Positions 48,937 to 61,500 of a DNA stretch of 64,000 nt are shown one piece after another. Location of the stretch: positions 3,621,217-3,685,216 of the forward strand of contig VUYV01000088.1 in NCBI GenBank assembly GCA_008711295.1. The letters are read 5' to 3'. The notes under the pieces were generated by a model. It saw only the letters and a list, made by a program, of their open reading frames with translations, had not been told where the DNA came from and did not search any database. The stretch is from Anarhynchus alexandrinus. Its lineage: Eukaryota; Chordata; Aves; Charadriiformes; Charadriidae. How positions within the stretch are numbered: the stretch's first letter is position 1; every line of letters begins with the position of its first letter. Made by a program: the position numbers and the translations under genes.

Positions 48937-50037
48937 AGTTGTTTTCATCTGTCCTATTTTCTCAGGCATTCATGTTTCCAAACTTTTCCATGCACAAGTA
49001 AGAGCTAGAAAAAAACTTTCTCATGCATTAAAAAAGAGAAGCTGAGTTTCCCATGTTCCAGGAGCTGGGACTGTAAGAAGGAAAACAGAATAAATTCTGG
49101 GAATTGGCAATGCTCTGTAATAGAAATAATTGGTGACAGTTGGAATAGCATCATGCTCCTTTGACTGCATAACTTTGATATTGAAGTTATCTCACTACAT
49201 TCACTTCCTCTGAAAATGAAACCTTATGTAATTGGAAAACAATAATCTAATATCGTAATAGAGTTTTTTCATGGCCATTAGCCTGCATCTCCAGTGGAAA
49301 TAAATATCTATTATTAGTTCAATCTATCACAAGATCTTGCAGTATTTAGGAAACTCCCTTGGGTCATCATTGCACACACCTCCTATAGTAAATCTTAAAT
49401 TGTGACAAACGATGGCTTTTTTTTTCCATGGATGCCCACTGTCTTCCATATCCGTTTGTCTTCCAAAATGTAACTGATTTTTTTTATGCAGCAGGGAAAA
49501 TGGTGGTTAATGAATGGTAGAAAAGCATCATTTATCCTATTAAAGGCAGGTCTTTTTTTCCCCTTTCTGTGTTTCAGACCTCGTTGATGCAGAAACAGCA
49601 TGATAAATATTTTATGAACAGGAACCAGCAAACACACAGCGGTAGGATGCTGCAGCGATTAAAGGAAGGGTTTAAACTTAGAGATAGATCCTGAGCCCAG
49701 TTACCGTGAAGCAATGCTTACTCACGCTGGAACAGGATGTCCAGGGTAGCCCTGGCATGTACACCCTTATCCTTTGCCCCACCTCGCCCCCCTGACAAGG
49801 TCTTTCAAATGCCCTTCTGTTTCTCCCTGCAGTTAAGCTACTCAGGGGAGCCACGCCACTGGCAGCAGCAGAAATACCCCGACACTCCCTTCTCTGCCTC
49901 ATCTGCACACCCCCAACCCGCAACCAGCCAACAACAGTAGATTTGCCAAAGAGCAAAACTCCCTACAATTCCAGCTGCTTCCAAATGGTCCCGGTTAGAG
50001 CTGAAGTTTAACATCCCCCCACCCTGTTTCCTTCAAG

Positions 50038-50312
50038 ATCATAGAATCATAAAATCATAGAATTGTCTAGGTTGGAAGGGACCTTTATGATCATCAAGTC
50101 CAACCATCAACCTAACACTAGCAAGACCACCACTAAACCATGTCCCTCAGCACCACGTCTACCCATCTTTTAAATACCTCCAGGGATGGTGACTCCACCA
50201 TTTCCCTGGGCAGCCTGTTCCAGTGCTTGATAACCCTTTTCATGAAGAAATTTTTCCTAATATCCAATCTAAACCTCCCCTGGAGCAATTTGAGGCCATT
50301 TCCTCTTGTCCC
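50038..50312 (-). mobile_element. CR1 3' fragment, antisense, three terminal octamers
   Basis: Starts ATCATAGAATCATAAAATCA with three inverted octamers, then ATTGTCTAGGTTGGAAGGGA. It carries the same 'CCAACCATCAACCTAACACT' 3' stretch as the copy at 43.3 kb. It breaks off after TTTCCTCTTGTCCC. The ORF2 end is legible but not translatable without interruption. Confidence 0.95.
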
Positions 50313-50578
50313 ATCTTCCCACCAGGTCCAGCAAAGACTTTATGGCACCTGGCACAGGGAAAGGCTGGCTGCCTCCTTCTTGCCCAGCGGGACATTCCTG
50401 CCAGTTGCCCTTGAGAGAATTACTGTTAATTGCAGCAAAGACCTTCCAGCCCTGACTTCTACCACTAAACGGACCTCCCTGAGAACCCCAGTCCTGTCAC
50501 CTGGCAGCAAAACCACATCTCTGTCCTGTCACCACTGTCTGACAAAATGGAATAGGGATAGGTAAGCCAAGCTGTATG
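50313..50578. other. Spacer between two head-to-head CR1 fragments
   Basis: About 265 bases of non-CR1 sequence. The open frame at 50140-50565 runs through the antisense CR1 into this spacer and is not a gene. Confidence 0.5.
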
Positions 50579-50712
50579 CCTGGAGGTGTTCAAAGCCAGG
50601 CTGGACGTGGCCTTGTGCAGCCTGGTCTAGTGGGAGGTGTCCCTGCCTATGGGTTGGAACTCGATGATCTTCAAGGTCCTTTCCAACCTAAACCATTCTA
50701 TGATTCTATGAA
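50579..50712 (+). mobile_element. CR1 3' tail, sense
   Basis: CCTGGAGGTGTTCAAAGCCA, then AGCCTGGTCTAGTGGGAGGT, then GATCTTCAAGGTCCTTTCCA, and finally octamers ATTCTATGATTCTATG. It belongs to the same 3' type as the 17.3 kb copy. It is only about 134 bases long and faces the antisense copy ending at 50312. Confidence 0.95.
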
Positions 50713-52229
50713 TGCAACTTTGCAAAAGGAAATCCCTTCCCTAACAAAGAGGTGATGGGAAGAGAACTGTGGTGGTGTTGAGCAGGAGGACATTTACTTT
50801 GAGAAACATGGTGGTCATTCCAATATCAGGATGTGTTAGTACCACAAAAATTCAAAGCAGCACAAATAAAAAGTAGCTACATGCCAAGCCAAACAACAGG
50901 GGAACTCTTAGCTGCCGAAAAGTGTGGGGTGGCAAAAGCTGGACCAGTGGGTGAAGATGGTACATTTGTTTTCCCACAGTGTATTACCATCCACGTGCCT
51001 GCTCTGCGGACTGAGCTTGTCGGGTTAAAAAGAAACTCACATGTTCCTTCACAGAATGAGAAGTTACTCTTAATGCACTTGCGCTTGATGGAAGAGTGAA
51101 GGCAGGCTGCAAACTAGCGGAAGCAAAATCCATTTTGTTATGACTCAGTCGCTGGGAGAAGGGCCGGAGTCATCCAGAGGTTAGAGATGGATTTGCCTCT
51201 TTAAACCCCTCTCCCCGCGGTTGCAGGGCTGGAGCCAGAGCAGTTAACTTCGGGCGCTGCAGTGCCTGCCCTGCCGCAGGTTCTCCTCCTCCTCCTCCTC
51301 GTGCTCTCCTGACCTGCTCAGCACTTTCCCCTGAGCACGTTCAGTGGCTCTGAAGAAAAAGTGCAATCTCATTTTCCTTTTCCCTCTGGTTTTGCAGTTT
51401 ATTCGGTGTTCAGCAGTGAGGAAAAGGCCAAGAGGCAACCTTCTTCCTTGATGCTCGCTCACGGCCTTTTAGAGGAGCACAGGGCAATAACAAATACCAA
51501 ATACCATCGGCACAGCAGTCAGGCTCTGAAACACAACCCGGGCATTGCCATTTCACTCCTCTGTGGGTGTAGGTACATATATGTGTAGCCCAAAAACGTT
51601 CCCAGAGAACCCTCAGTGACTGCGACTGAATATAGCTTTAAACTGCTAAATAACCACTTCTGCTGAACAACCTTTCTGCGCTCTCCCCTTCCCATGCCGG
51701 CTCTAAAGCCCTGATTGCAGCGGCACTGACTGATGGGAGAGTATAGAAAAATGTAAACAATTGTGTGAGCAGCGTCTTGCTATCGCTGCTCAGCGCTGAA
51801 AGTCTCATTCACCGGTCTGATGCTCTCGGATGGTATATTTCTGTCTCACAGAAAGATGATTCTTACATTTGTCCCTTTTTTCCGGTGATCATACGACATT
51901 TATATGGCTCAATTTTCTGCAACAGCACTTTAATTTCTTCAATTTAAACATTAACTTCTAGAGAGGGTTGAATTATTTGCAGATGAAATAACACATAAAT
52001 TGCATTAGTTTTGTAGAATACAGTGTGGGTCCCAAATGGTCCTTTTGTTCTCACAGGAAAGTCAAGTGCTCATTAAAAAGCTGAGTAGCCAGTGATAAAA
52101 CTTAGCAAAATCTTAGGAAAACATTGCTACTGGTTTCTTAATTGTTTTCTGTGGCACACAGAGTATGAAGTACAGCCCTATCACCATGTCAGATCCCTGA
52201 TACGCGCCACCCTTAGGAAAGAGCCAAAG
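50713..52229. other. Unique DNA with a GC-richer block
   Basis: No gene recognised. At 51120-51330 the sequence becomes GC-richer with several CpGs. An AP-1-type TGACTCA lies at 51141-51147 and a (CTC)6 repeat at 51283-51300. This could be regulatory DNA or an unrecognised 5' exon; nothing decides between them. Confidence 0.45.
51283..51300. repeat. (CTC)6 microsatellite
   Basis: Six perfect CTC units inside a GC-richer block. Confidence 0.9.
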
Positions 52230-52861
52230 TGGACACAAAAGCCAACCCTGTCCTGGGCTTCATCCCCAGCAGCATGGCCAGCAGGGCGAGGGAGGGGATT
52301 CTGCCCCTCTGCTCTGCTCTTGTGAGATCCCACCTGGAGTACTACATCCAGCTCTGGAGCCCCCAGCATAAGAAGGACATGGACCTGTTAGAGTGTGTCC
52401 AGAGGAGGGACATGAAGATGATCAGAGGTCTGGAGTGCCTCTCCTATGAGGACAGGCTGACAGAGTTGGGCTTGTTCAACCTGGAGAAGAGAAGGCTCCA
52501 GGGAGACCTTGTAGCAGCCTTCCAGTACCTAAAAGGGACCTACAGGAAAGATGGGGAGGGACTCTTTATCAGGTAGTGTAGCTATAGGATGAGGGGTAAT
52601 GGTTTTAAGCTGAAAGAGGGGAGATTTAGATTAGATATTAGGAAGAAATTCTTTACTGTGAGGGTGGTGAGACACTGGACCTGGTTGCCCAGAGACATTG
52701 TGGCTGCCCCATCCCTGGAGGTGTCCAAGGCCAGGCTGGATGGGGTTTTGAGAAACCAGGTCTAGTGGAAGGTGTCCCTGCCCATGGCAGGGGGGTTGGA
52801 ACTAGGTGATATTTAAGGTGCCTTTCGAATCTAACCATTCTATGATTCTATGATTCTATGA
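52230..52861 (+). mobile_element. CR1 fragment, sense, 0.63 kb, one in-frame stop
   Basis: A sense CR1 whose frame from about 52232 encodes the ORF2 C-terminal part: [20 protein letters not shown], then [20 protein letters not shown] and LSYEDRLTELGLFNLEKRRL. A TAG at 52574-52576 interrupts it, and the same frame then continues with [20 protein letters not shown]. It ends with three octamers (ATTCTATG) at 52837-52861. One stop and few substitutions suggest a relatively young copy. The RT catalytic region is missing. Confidence 0.95.
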
Positions 52862-53589
52862 CAAGAACAATTAGTGGTACAGTATGCCATTCATTATCAT
52901 GCATCAAAGCAAGAAATTATGGTTTAAAGTGATTCTTTAATGGAATATCAGACATTAAGATACTCTCAACCAGAAAAGGTGGGAAGACAGAGTGGAAATA
53001 GAAGTAAAATGACAAAAAGTTGGAGAGGGATTTTGTATACTTTGAGTGAAAAAAATAAAGCCAGGAAAACGCAAAGCAAACTGAGGATTTTGTGTGAAGG
53101 CTACATGGCTCATACTTGGTAACTGAGAGTTTATTCTCCATTATCACCCTGCAGTCTGGGGAAACGCTAGATTCCCACTTCAAGCAATTAAATTAATCCC
53201 TTTTTTGCACTTGTTCTTTGTTTCCTTAACTGCACAATGCCATGAATTGGTATCAACCCAAATTGCTTGTATCAGCTAATTCAACTGTAAGGACCACCAG
53301 CTTTCAATCTAATTCCTCTTCTTTCACTGTCCTGGTGCAGCTGTCTTTCAAGAATATGCATAAATTTATGCCCAGCTAATGTTTGGCTTTTGAAATACGC
53401 TTCAATGTGTGTGTGTGTCAATGTTTGCTGAATGTCATCAAGAAATGCAAAGATGAATTTGTTACCTGAATCATTATGTTTATATTTTTTTAATCAATGC
53501 GTGTTTGTACCCACAATACCTTTTAAAAAATACTTAGTCACCACAAAGAGGTGTTCTAACATGATTGGCGGGACCACAGGGAACAAGAG
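52862..53589. other. Unique spacer between two sense CR1 copies
   Basis: No gene recognised. A short (TG)n run lies at 53406-53418. Confidence 0.5.
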
Positions 53590-54104
53590 GAATCTGTGTC
53601 CGGCTCTGGAGCCCTCAGCACAGGAAAGACATGGACCTGTTGGAGCGGGCCCAGAGAAGGGCCCCGAAGATCAGAGGGCTGCAGCACCTATCCTATGGGG
53701 AAACACTGAGAAAGTTGGTGTTGTTCAGCTTGGAGAAGAGAAGGCTCCAGGGAGACCTTATTATGGCCTTTCAGTAGTTAAAGGGGGCCTACAGGAAAGA
53801 CATGGACAAACTTTTTAGCAGGGCCTGTAGCGATAGGACAAGGGACAATGGCTTTAAACTAAAAGAGGGAAGATTCAGACTAGATATAAGGAAGAAATTG
53901 TTTACACTGAGGGTGGTGAAACACTGGCCAAGGTTGCCCAGAGAGGTGGTAAATGTCCCATCCCTGGGAAAATTCAAGGTCAGGTTGGATGGGGCTCTGA
54001 GCAACCTGGTCTACTTGAAGATGTCCCTTCTCAGTGCAGGGTGGGGTTGGACTAGATGGCCTTTAAAGGTCCCTTCCAACCCAAACCATCCTATGATTCT
54101 GTGA
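53590..54104 (+). mobile_element. CR1 fragment, sense, 0.5 kb
   Basis: Starts in the LWSPQHRKDMDLLERAQRRA part of ORF2 and continues through FSLEKRRLQGDLIMAFQ. A TAG follows at 53775-53777, after which the frame continues ([34 protein letters not shown]). It ends in GGTCCCTTCCAACCCAAACC and octamers near 54104. It has the same orientation and family as the copy 0.7 kb upstream but is independently truncated, at a different 5' point, so it is a separate insertion and not a duplication. Confidence 0.95.
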
Positions 54105-55249
54105 TCTGTGGGCCCCAATCCAACATCTATGTGGGGTGAAATGAGCCAGCCTCTCCCCATGTGCCTGTGCCAAGCTTGCCATCTCTGAATTTTGGTGTAC
54201 ATGATTTGGATCTTTAGCAGGTTTCTCTGTCTCTTCATTCCTCTCCTCCTTCTGGTGTGATTCAGCAATTTTACACAGATTTAGAGGTTAGCTGGTGTCA
54301 ACAGTCACTAGATACCAATGCTGGCAAAAATGTTACTTAAGCTAGTTAAAGATGTAAGTATAAACACCCCATCTACCCATGTAGGTTGAGGGCCAGGGAA
54401 ATGCTATGGGTTATCTCAGGACATGTCTCCCAGAAGACATTGGACCTTGTGATTGCTTTAGGACCACCTCCAGACCTTTTGCTGTCCACAGAGGTAAGTA
54501 CACCCATAGAAATGGGCTGAAAAGAAAATAAATTGGAGATGTTGACACCGAAAGCAATACGGGCAGGACACTTCGTAATTTCCAAACTGGAGCAGAGTTT
54601 GACTCCTGAATTTGCAAATTGGACTTACTTCAACAGTACAGTTAAATCCGATGCTTCAAAATCACCTAAATCATCAGGCCCGTGAAATTTATAAACAGCG
54701 ACCCCTATGCCTGTCTGACCTCCTTATCTCCCAAATATATTGTTCTCAGCTAAGGCCTTGTCATCCTTTAAAAAAGGATCTTCTAAAAAAGGATCTTTTT
54801 TAAAATTTGACTTCCATTAGGGTAAAGCTTAGCCAGGCAAAGATAATGCTCAAATGACTTAAAATCTTGGAAGTGGTTTTGTTTAAATTCTCAGAGCCTC
54901 CTACATAGTTCAGCCTACTTCAAATGTTTCGACTAATTTAGATCACCGATAGGCTCACATGACTGAAAGCAGCACAGATGTGTGCTACACGTGACATTAG
55001 TTCAAGGTCACTGGAAAAATTGGCTTAGTCTTTGTTTCCACACATTCTGTCTCATGTCCCTTGTCAAACGTTAACCCCGGAGTAAAGTGATTAGAAGAAC
55101 ATGAGTAGAAACATGGTGAATACTGCTTAAAATTCTTGAATCCTGTAGTGCATAACTTTAAAGAGATGGAGGTACTTTAAAAAAAAATAAGATCAGTGAA
55201 AGAGCTGTGCCACCTCAGTCTCTGCATCTGAAAATCCTTGCTGTGTACC

Positions 55250-55265
55250 AAAAAAAAAAAAAAAA
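55250..55265. repeat. Poly-A run of 16
   Basis: Uninterrupted A16 followed by GTTTAAAAAG. No retrocopy is recognised immediately upstream. Confidence 0.85.
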
Positions 55266-56472
55266 GTTTAAAAAGATCATAACTTTTAATCTCTGGAGAG
55301 TATTATTCATTATGCAGCTGAATAAAATCTGTAAAACAATTAAAGTTTGGAACTTCTTTTTTCAACAAATACAGTTCAGAGCTCAAAATTTCTTGTCAGA
55401 ACTTGTAGGGAAATAGTAGTCTGAATATTAATTCTCAGGATTTCTTTCAAACTCTTTTGCTCCTTTAAGAAAGCCTTAGCCTCCAAGTTAAAATCCAGTA
55501 CAGGGAATTTGAATCTGAATGGAATTTGATGAAAGATGACAGAAACTAACAGGAATTCTTAAACAGAAGTGTTGGATGAGAGGGTTTGCTACGAGACTTT
55601 AAATCCTGTAGATGAGTTGTGTGTAACAGAGGGTGTTTTCATAAAATAGGCTTTCTCTTTTATGTCATTCTATTATCTGATCTATTTATCTAAACAGTGT
55701 AACTAATCTTAGCAGCTCCTAGGAGCTTTATAAATTTTTATCTTGCACCTTCAAAATAACGAAAAAAAGCCATCAGCTATGAAACCAAAAAGCAAAGGTA
55801 AATATTTCAACCTATAACCATTTCAGGGCATCCCCTGCCATGGACTAAGAGACTTTATGAATGGAGGTCAAATCCAGTGGCAGCTGCAGTTCTCTTTGCG
55901 AGACCTCTCCCTGCTTGCAGCTTTCAGGATAGGACTGACCTTGTTCCTACTTTTAAGAATGTATATGCCAGCGGATTGCTGCTATGCAGATGATGGCTAA
56001 AGGAAGGAAGAGGAACGAGTAGGAAAATGAACAGAGGACAGAAAAATAGAAACATAGAGTCATTCTGTTCTTTGCTTTCCTGCTACAAGCAAAGAGCAGC
56101 AGGAGAGCAGTAACAGAACATCTTTGTCGTCTTGAAGAAATAATGCCAAAGCCTGGGCAGCTGTTCCCTAGCCAGGGAGTGGTTCAGTCTCTGAATAAAT
56201 CTGAATAAATCAAGGAATTCCCTCTTCCAGGACTCAAGTTCTGACCTTCTTTATTTCAGTTTGAATTTCTTCTCTGAAACCCTGGGATCCTGACTTCTTT
56301 TGGGGGAGCTTTACTTGGAGATCCCTTTTATTGTTCCTGCTACAGAGTGTTTACCTGTGTGCATCTCTCCAGTTAAGCAGAACTCACCTGCGACACCCCT
56401 CGACACTGGTGGATCCTGGGGCATGTGACAGCATCGATGACTGAGGTGATGCTCGAGCCTCAGCACTGTTTA

Positions 56473-56510
56473 ATTTATTAATAAAGATATGATTTATTAA
56501 TAAAGATATG
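56473..56510. repeat. Perfect 19-base tandem duplication
   Basis: ATTTATTAATAAAGATATG occurs twice with no gap (56473-56491 and 56492-56510). The identity suggests a recent slippage event. Confidence 0.95.
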
Positions 56511-58497
56511 TCTATAATGTCCAACTTCAACAAATACGATAAGCAGCTCTCTATGGCTAATAGCTACCCATGACCTGTGTGCACAGCGTGATGCTTCCAC
56601 ATTTAATGATATTGTTATCAGTGATCCTTAATGGCCCTCTGTGTACTCAGCCATTAAAACGTATCTGTTAGCAGTGAGAGTCCTCCTGGACTCCCATGAG
56701 TTCGCCATTCTCCACCTCCAACTACCACAGGCAGAAAGTTATTTTATAAACTGCAAAACGGCAGTGGAGATTGCAGTTGCACTTCATCTGCGCTGCCTCC
56801 AACGTGTCACTTGCTTGGCTTACCAAGTGAGCACCTCACGTGGCTTGATAAAAGTCAGCCAAACCTGCCTGCTCCATATCAATAAATAGAGTAAAGCCAG
56901 GACAAGGTCTTCTTTTTCTCTCTCATTCCCTCTCCTGTGAACTCTTGAAGAATACTTTAAGAACCACTTAAGTGTAAAATAATTCAAGTCCTGCAGAGCA
57001 GCAACTTCTTGCCTCGTGATATCTCAGTGCCAAACTGTGGCACCTTCTTCCTACGTGGTGCTTCCACGGTGGACAGAGGGTGGGAAGGTCTCACCATGTA
57101 ATGGGACATCACTGCATGGCGACAGGCCAGGACTCTCGTCTGCCCCTCCAGGGCCCTCAGCAGAGAAATTCAAACAAGCCAGAGACCCAGCTAAGCTTTG
57201 GCAAGTTTGCTTTTCATTTTTCTTCAGTCAGGGTGACAGGAGCAAATGAACGATTACAGTATTTTTTGTCCAGCTGACAAATTATACGTCAGCTCAATTT
57301 AGTCTCAGCACAATTCCACAATCAAAGCCAAACAAAAGCAAACCAAACAGGCTTACGTTTTCTAAAATTCATTGATCCTGTTTGTCTTTTTCACCTCTCT
57401 AGATTATTATTATTCCATGTCCTCAACCAAAGAAGAGAGCACGAGAGTTTTGTTTTCGGTTTGGTTTGGGTTTTTTGTTCTCTAAAAGAATCTATATTAT
57501 AAGGGTTACAAATACTTAATTAGAGAATGGAAATTCCACTGACTGACCAAATGCAATTAAGCTATCCAGCTCATTTCAAAATAGGATGTGAATTTAAATA
57601 AGGCTCAGCTTTGTGGAAGCTGCCTCCCTCTGATGGACACTTCAGTTTTGGATAAAAAGAAAAAGAGGCTAATTTTTTACTATTCACTCAACTCTGCTAT
57701 TAATACAGATATCTGGTTAGAGTCATTGCCAAACTGTGGGGAAGTAGAGACGCTCTTCTGAAGCCAAAGAATACCAAAAAAATGTCACAGAGTATGAAGG
57801 AAGAAGAGAGGCATGAATTTAGACATGTTTTGCTCAAAGTCTTTTATTGCTTCCCCAGGGAACAGGATCCAGAATAACCTTCTGTATGAGTGGGGAGCTG
57901 CCTAGAGCTACTCATTACACAATACTGTGCAGAGAAGTGCGTTTGAACTCCCAGATTATTCCCATATTTAGCAACTTGAGGCAGGACAACAGGTCCGAGA
58001 GCTGTCTGCTGGGGTGGAAATTGTATCCATAATTTGAAAGAATGAATCTTAAGTTAAAGAAAACGTCAGGTTTTCTCTACAAAGAAATACGTGGCAAAGC
58101 CTGGTTTTATTCTAATAACCATATGTAGGTGATTCATAACTCTAAGGCAATATTCTAGGCATACAGACAGGGTAAAAAAATTGCCCTAGATTCAGATTCC
58201 CAGAATTATTTCTCGTCTTTATTTTGTTCATTCATTATTTTTATATATTTTTAATTTAATGGGTTTTCTTTTGTTTCCTGTGAAACAATTGAAGGATTTA
58301 GGACTTTCCCTTTCCCATCTGGCGGGAAATGCTGTCTCATCGATTCAGAGTTCTTCTCCCCTATTTTCTGATGTCATGGTTTTTCTGCAACATGTTTGAT
58401 CGGAGCAATGAAGGAAGTGTTAGCTTGAACCTGAGTTTTCCACTTCTGGAGGAAGTCCTTATTTAATTTCCAGGTAGAAGATAGGGGAAATGGAATT

Positions 58498-58581
58498 TAA
58501 AAAACAAACAAAAAAACCCCACAAAACCAACAACAACAACAAAAAAAAACCAAACCAAACAAACAAAAAACCCAAACAAAA
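58498..58581. repeat. A/C-rich simple repeat (AAAC-like)
   Basis: About 84 bases composed only of A and C, with AAAC, CAA and AACCA words; strongly strand-asymmetric low-complexity DNA. Confidence 0.9.
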
Positions 58582-61500
58582 GGAATCACTGCCTGAGTTT
58601 TGTGAGCAGCCTAACCAGAGAGCTGGGTGTACACTGGCTCATTTTGGTCTTTAGTCGACCAACGAATAGTAATGCCAAATTTCTGATGGTCACTGAGCTT
58701 AGCCAAACCAGATACCTAAGGGCAGAAACTTGATCCTTTTTTCAAAGAAAAATAACTGTGGGTACCTAAAGAACCTGCATGGCAAAGAGTAAATTGTAAA
58801 TTCAAGAGAATTGTAAAATTGTAAGAGAATTGTAAATTCAAGTGTCTCCCTCAGTGAAGGGAGGGTTTTTGGGGGCTGAGAATTTTGAACTGCATTCCTC
58901 TAATACTATTAAATTATATGTGCATCATCCTGAAGTCCTTGATTGGCTGTACATTTTATTTTTAAAAAGGCTAAGATGGTGGACAGCAACTGGGCACCTG
59001 CCTGTGCCTCACCCCTTCCCTCCTCTCAGCCCAGCTCCTCACAGATAACGTCTTGCAGCTTGTTGAAACACTGGCTAAGTCACTGGGACTGCCACCATTT
59101 TCCTAGACTCAGAAAGTCAGAGAAGATAAATGATAATGGTTAGCTCCTGTAGCACATAATGCTTTTCATCGGCAAACCATGCAGCTAATATTCACACAAA
59201 ACCAGGGGGATTTATGCAATAAAATTCTGCTTATAGACACTTTCCAAATCACTGTAGAAAAGACTATTAGCCAAAAGCCAATGAGGCATTGGCTCAGCCA
59301 TTAAACACCTTGTAGGTGCTTTCCTAAACACATAATAGCTGGATTTTTGAGGAAATTGCAGTTCCAACAGTCAAGAGAACATATATTTTAGGGCATAGCT
59401 AATTTTGCCCTTGCCTTTGGAATTATTCGTTTCAGACATGAAATACCCTTTCGGTGTCTATGCATCCACATCCACATTTAAAACCATACACTTTCAGGTG
59501 CAATGTCTCAGACCTCTTTTAAGCTTCCATTTTAGGATGAAATGGCTAAATTTCTCTTCACTGAGAGGCAGGGGCAGTCTAGTCAAATGCAGGCACTAAT
59601 ATTAGGCAACCACTTTTGGTCAGATGAATTCCACTTGGAGAGAGTACAACTGCTAGAACCTAGTGCCTGTGTTGTAAATAATCATGGACATTTTGTCCCC
59701 AATGAATATCTACTTTTTCATTTTTTAAAGGGATTTTTTAGGCTATTTTTTACATCTTTAAATATTTTGTTAAGTTTTCTCATACTTTAACTAACAGGTC
59801 TGGCAGACTTTGTCTATATTAGCAAATAAAATAGGACCAGGACATGGGATCAAGTATTGCCCATGAGTGCCCATGCTGCTAGTGCAATCCCCAGGCCAAG
59901 ACTGGCTCGTGCCAACCAAAACTCTCCCAGACATTGTACAAGCCTTGAGCAGGGAATAGCATCAGCCGGGGACTGTTCCCAGTAAGCAGTTTGGACTGGG
60001 GAAGGAGGCTAGAGAGCTACAGAAGCAGATGTGTGGATACGAGGTGATTCACTCTATTTGACCTCAGTGCAAGAAAAAGATCCTCGGCTAATTTTATTTG
60101 ATAGTACAAACATGGGTATACCATCTCAAAATGCTTGAAGGCATTGCCAAATACTTCAGCAGACAAAGCCCAAATGGCTATGACATAACATGGAAATTTG
60201 GCATTTGATCAAAATAAGATACAGGTGTTAGTGATACATGATTATGATGCCTTACAAGGCTGTAGTCTTTTTTCTTGCCTGCATAAAGCTCTTTTTCTTG
60301 CATAATGCAGTGAATGACATGGAACAGGCTTGTATTCTTTGAGGCAGAATCATCTGTCAAATATTACTGAGGTGGAGGTATTGATTTTACTCTACAGACA
60401 TCTTTTGAGTCATGACAAAATTAGAAGGCTGGGAGTGGGCTGAATGGCTTGATGCGATGTCAGTCACAATTTCTTCACTTGACATCCAGTGTCAGCGAAA
60501 ACACAAAAATGCATGTTCACCTTCATTAGTAAATATGGACTGAAAAACCCGATAATATGAATTGCTATGGACAATGGCTCTTCACTGATTGGGTATCTTC
60601 TATGCTTCGGACATTATTGCTCAAAGTTATGAGGAGTGAGGAAGCTGTAAGATTTAAATTTTAAACTTTCACTAAACATAATTTTTGACAGCTCTAATGA
60701 CCCGATTTCCTGCCACTTCTCTGCGGTTTCAGCACTTGGAAAAAAAATTTCACTTGGATGAGTTTGCAAATAACTTTGGGTACTTCTATATCTTTGTCCA
60801 TATTTGCATGAACCCACTCATTTCAGTGAATGCTCACACAGCTTTGAAAACTCAACACCCAAACCAGCCTGTTTAGAGATAGCACAGTTAGCAACAGCAA
60901 GGACTGTGCTCGCTTTGCGTCACTGGTGAAAGAAGAACAGTAGTATCCTGTAGCACTAGTGAGAATCAAAGAGCATGAGAAACAAGCAAAGGGACTTTGC
61001 TTGAATTAATAATGAATTACGGCAATTATGTTCTTGCAGAAAGAACAGAGATAAAATGGATCATTCTCACAACCAAAGAGAAGAGAAAAAAACTGAAGAC
61101 TGTCTATTTATCAGAAGAGTCAATTCTGCTACTGAGACCATTTTGGCAATGAAAAAAATGAAATATCATGAATTATGGAGATTGTTTAATGTATGTGACT
61201 GCTCTGAATAGAAGAAGGTACAAAGGCATGTCAAAAGAGCGGGAAAATTAGCAGCCAAATTTGGCAGCTAGCTAGGAAAGAAGGCCACGTGCAAGTCATC
61301 ATGACAGGATAAAAGAGTAAACAATTGAAAAAAGCTGAGATGTGGAGGGTGGGTAAGAAGCTGAGCACTGGTTTGATGCAGTAAGAGAAGGCTGCATGGG
61401 TAGTTGGTGGAAAAGCTGCTCAGAAAAATAGACAGAGAAATCACAGCAATCATCCTCTGAAGAGGCCAGGAGGTGTGGGAGCAGTCTAACAGGAGGCTGC

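Larger units (their letters stand above)
43626..50037. other. Unique non-coding DNA, longest repeat-poor stretch in the centre
   Basis: No gene recognised. It holds a double hairpin at 44308-44346, a 20-base T run at 44822-44841, a CpG-containing block at about 44880-45000, a C/T-rich block at 45651-45858, and A-rich runs at 48380-48392 and 48911-48936. The 122-codon open frame at 47077-47445 does not begin with ATG and has no known motif. Confidence 0.5.

Noticed and set aside
52230..54104. Reading the two sense CR1 copies as a segmental duplication
   Set aside because: Their 5' truncation points, stops and flanks differ, which fits independent insertions.
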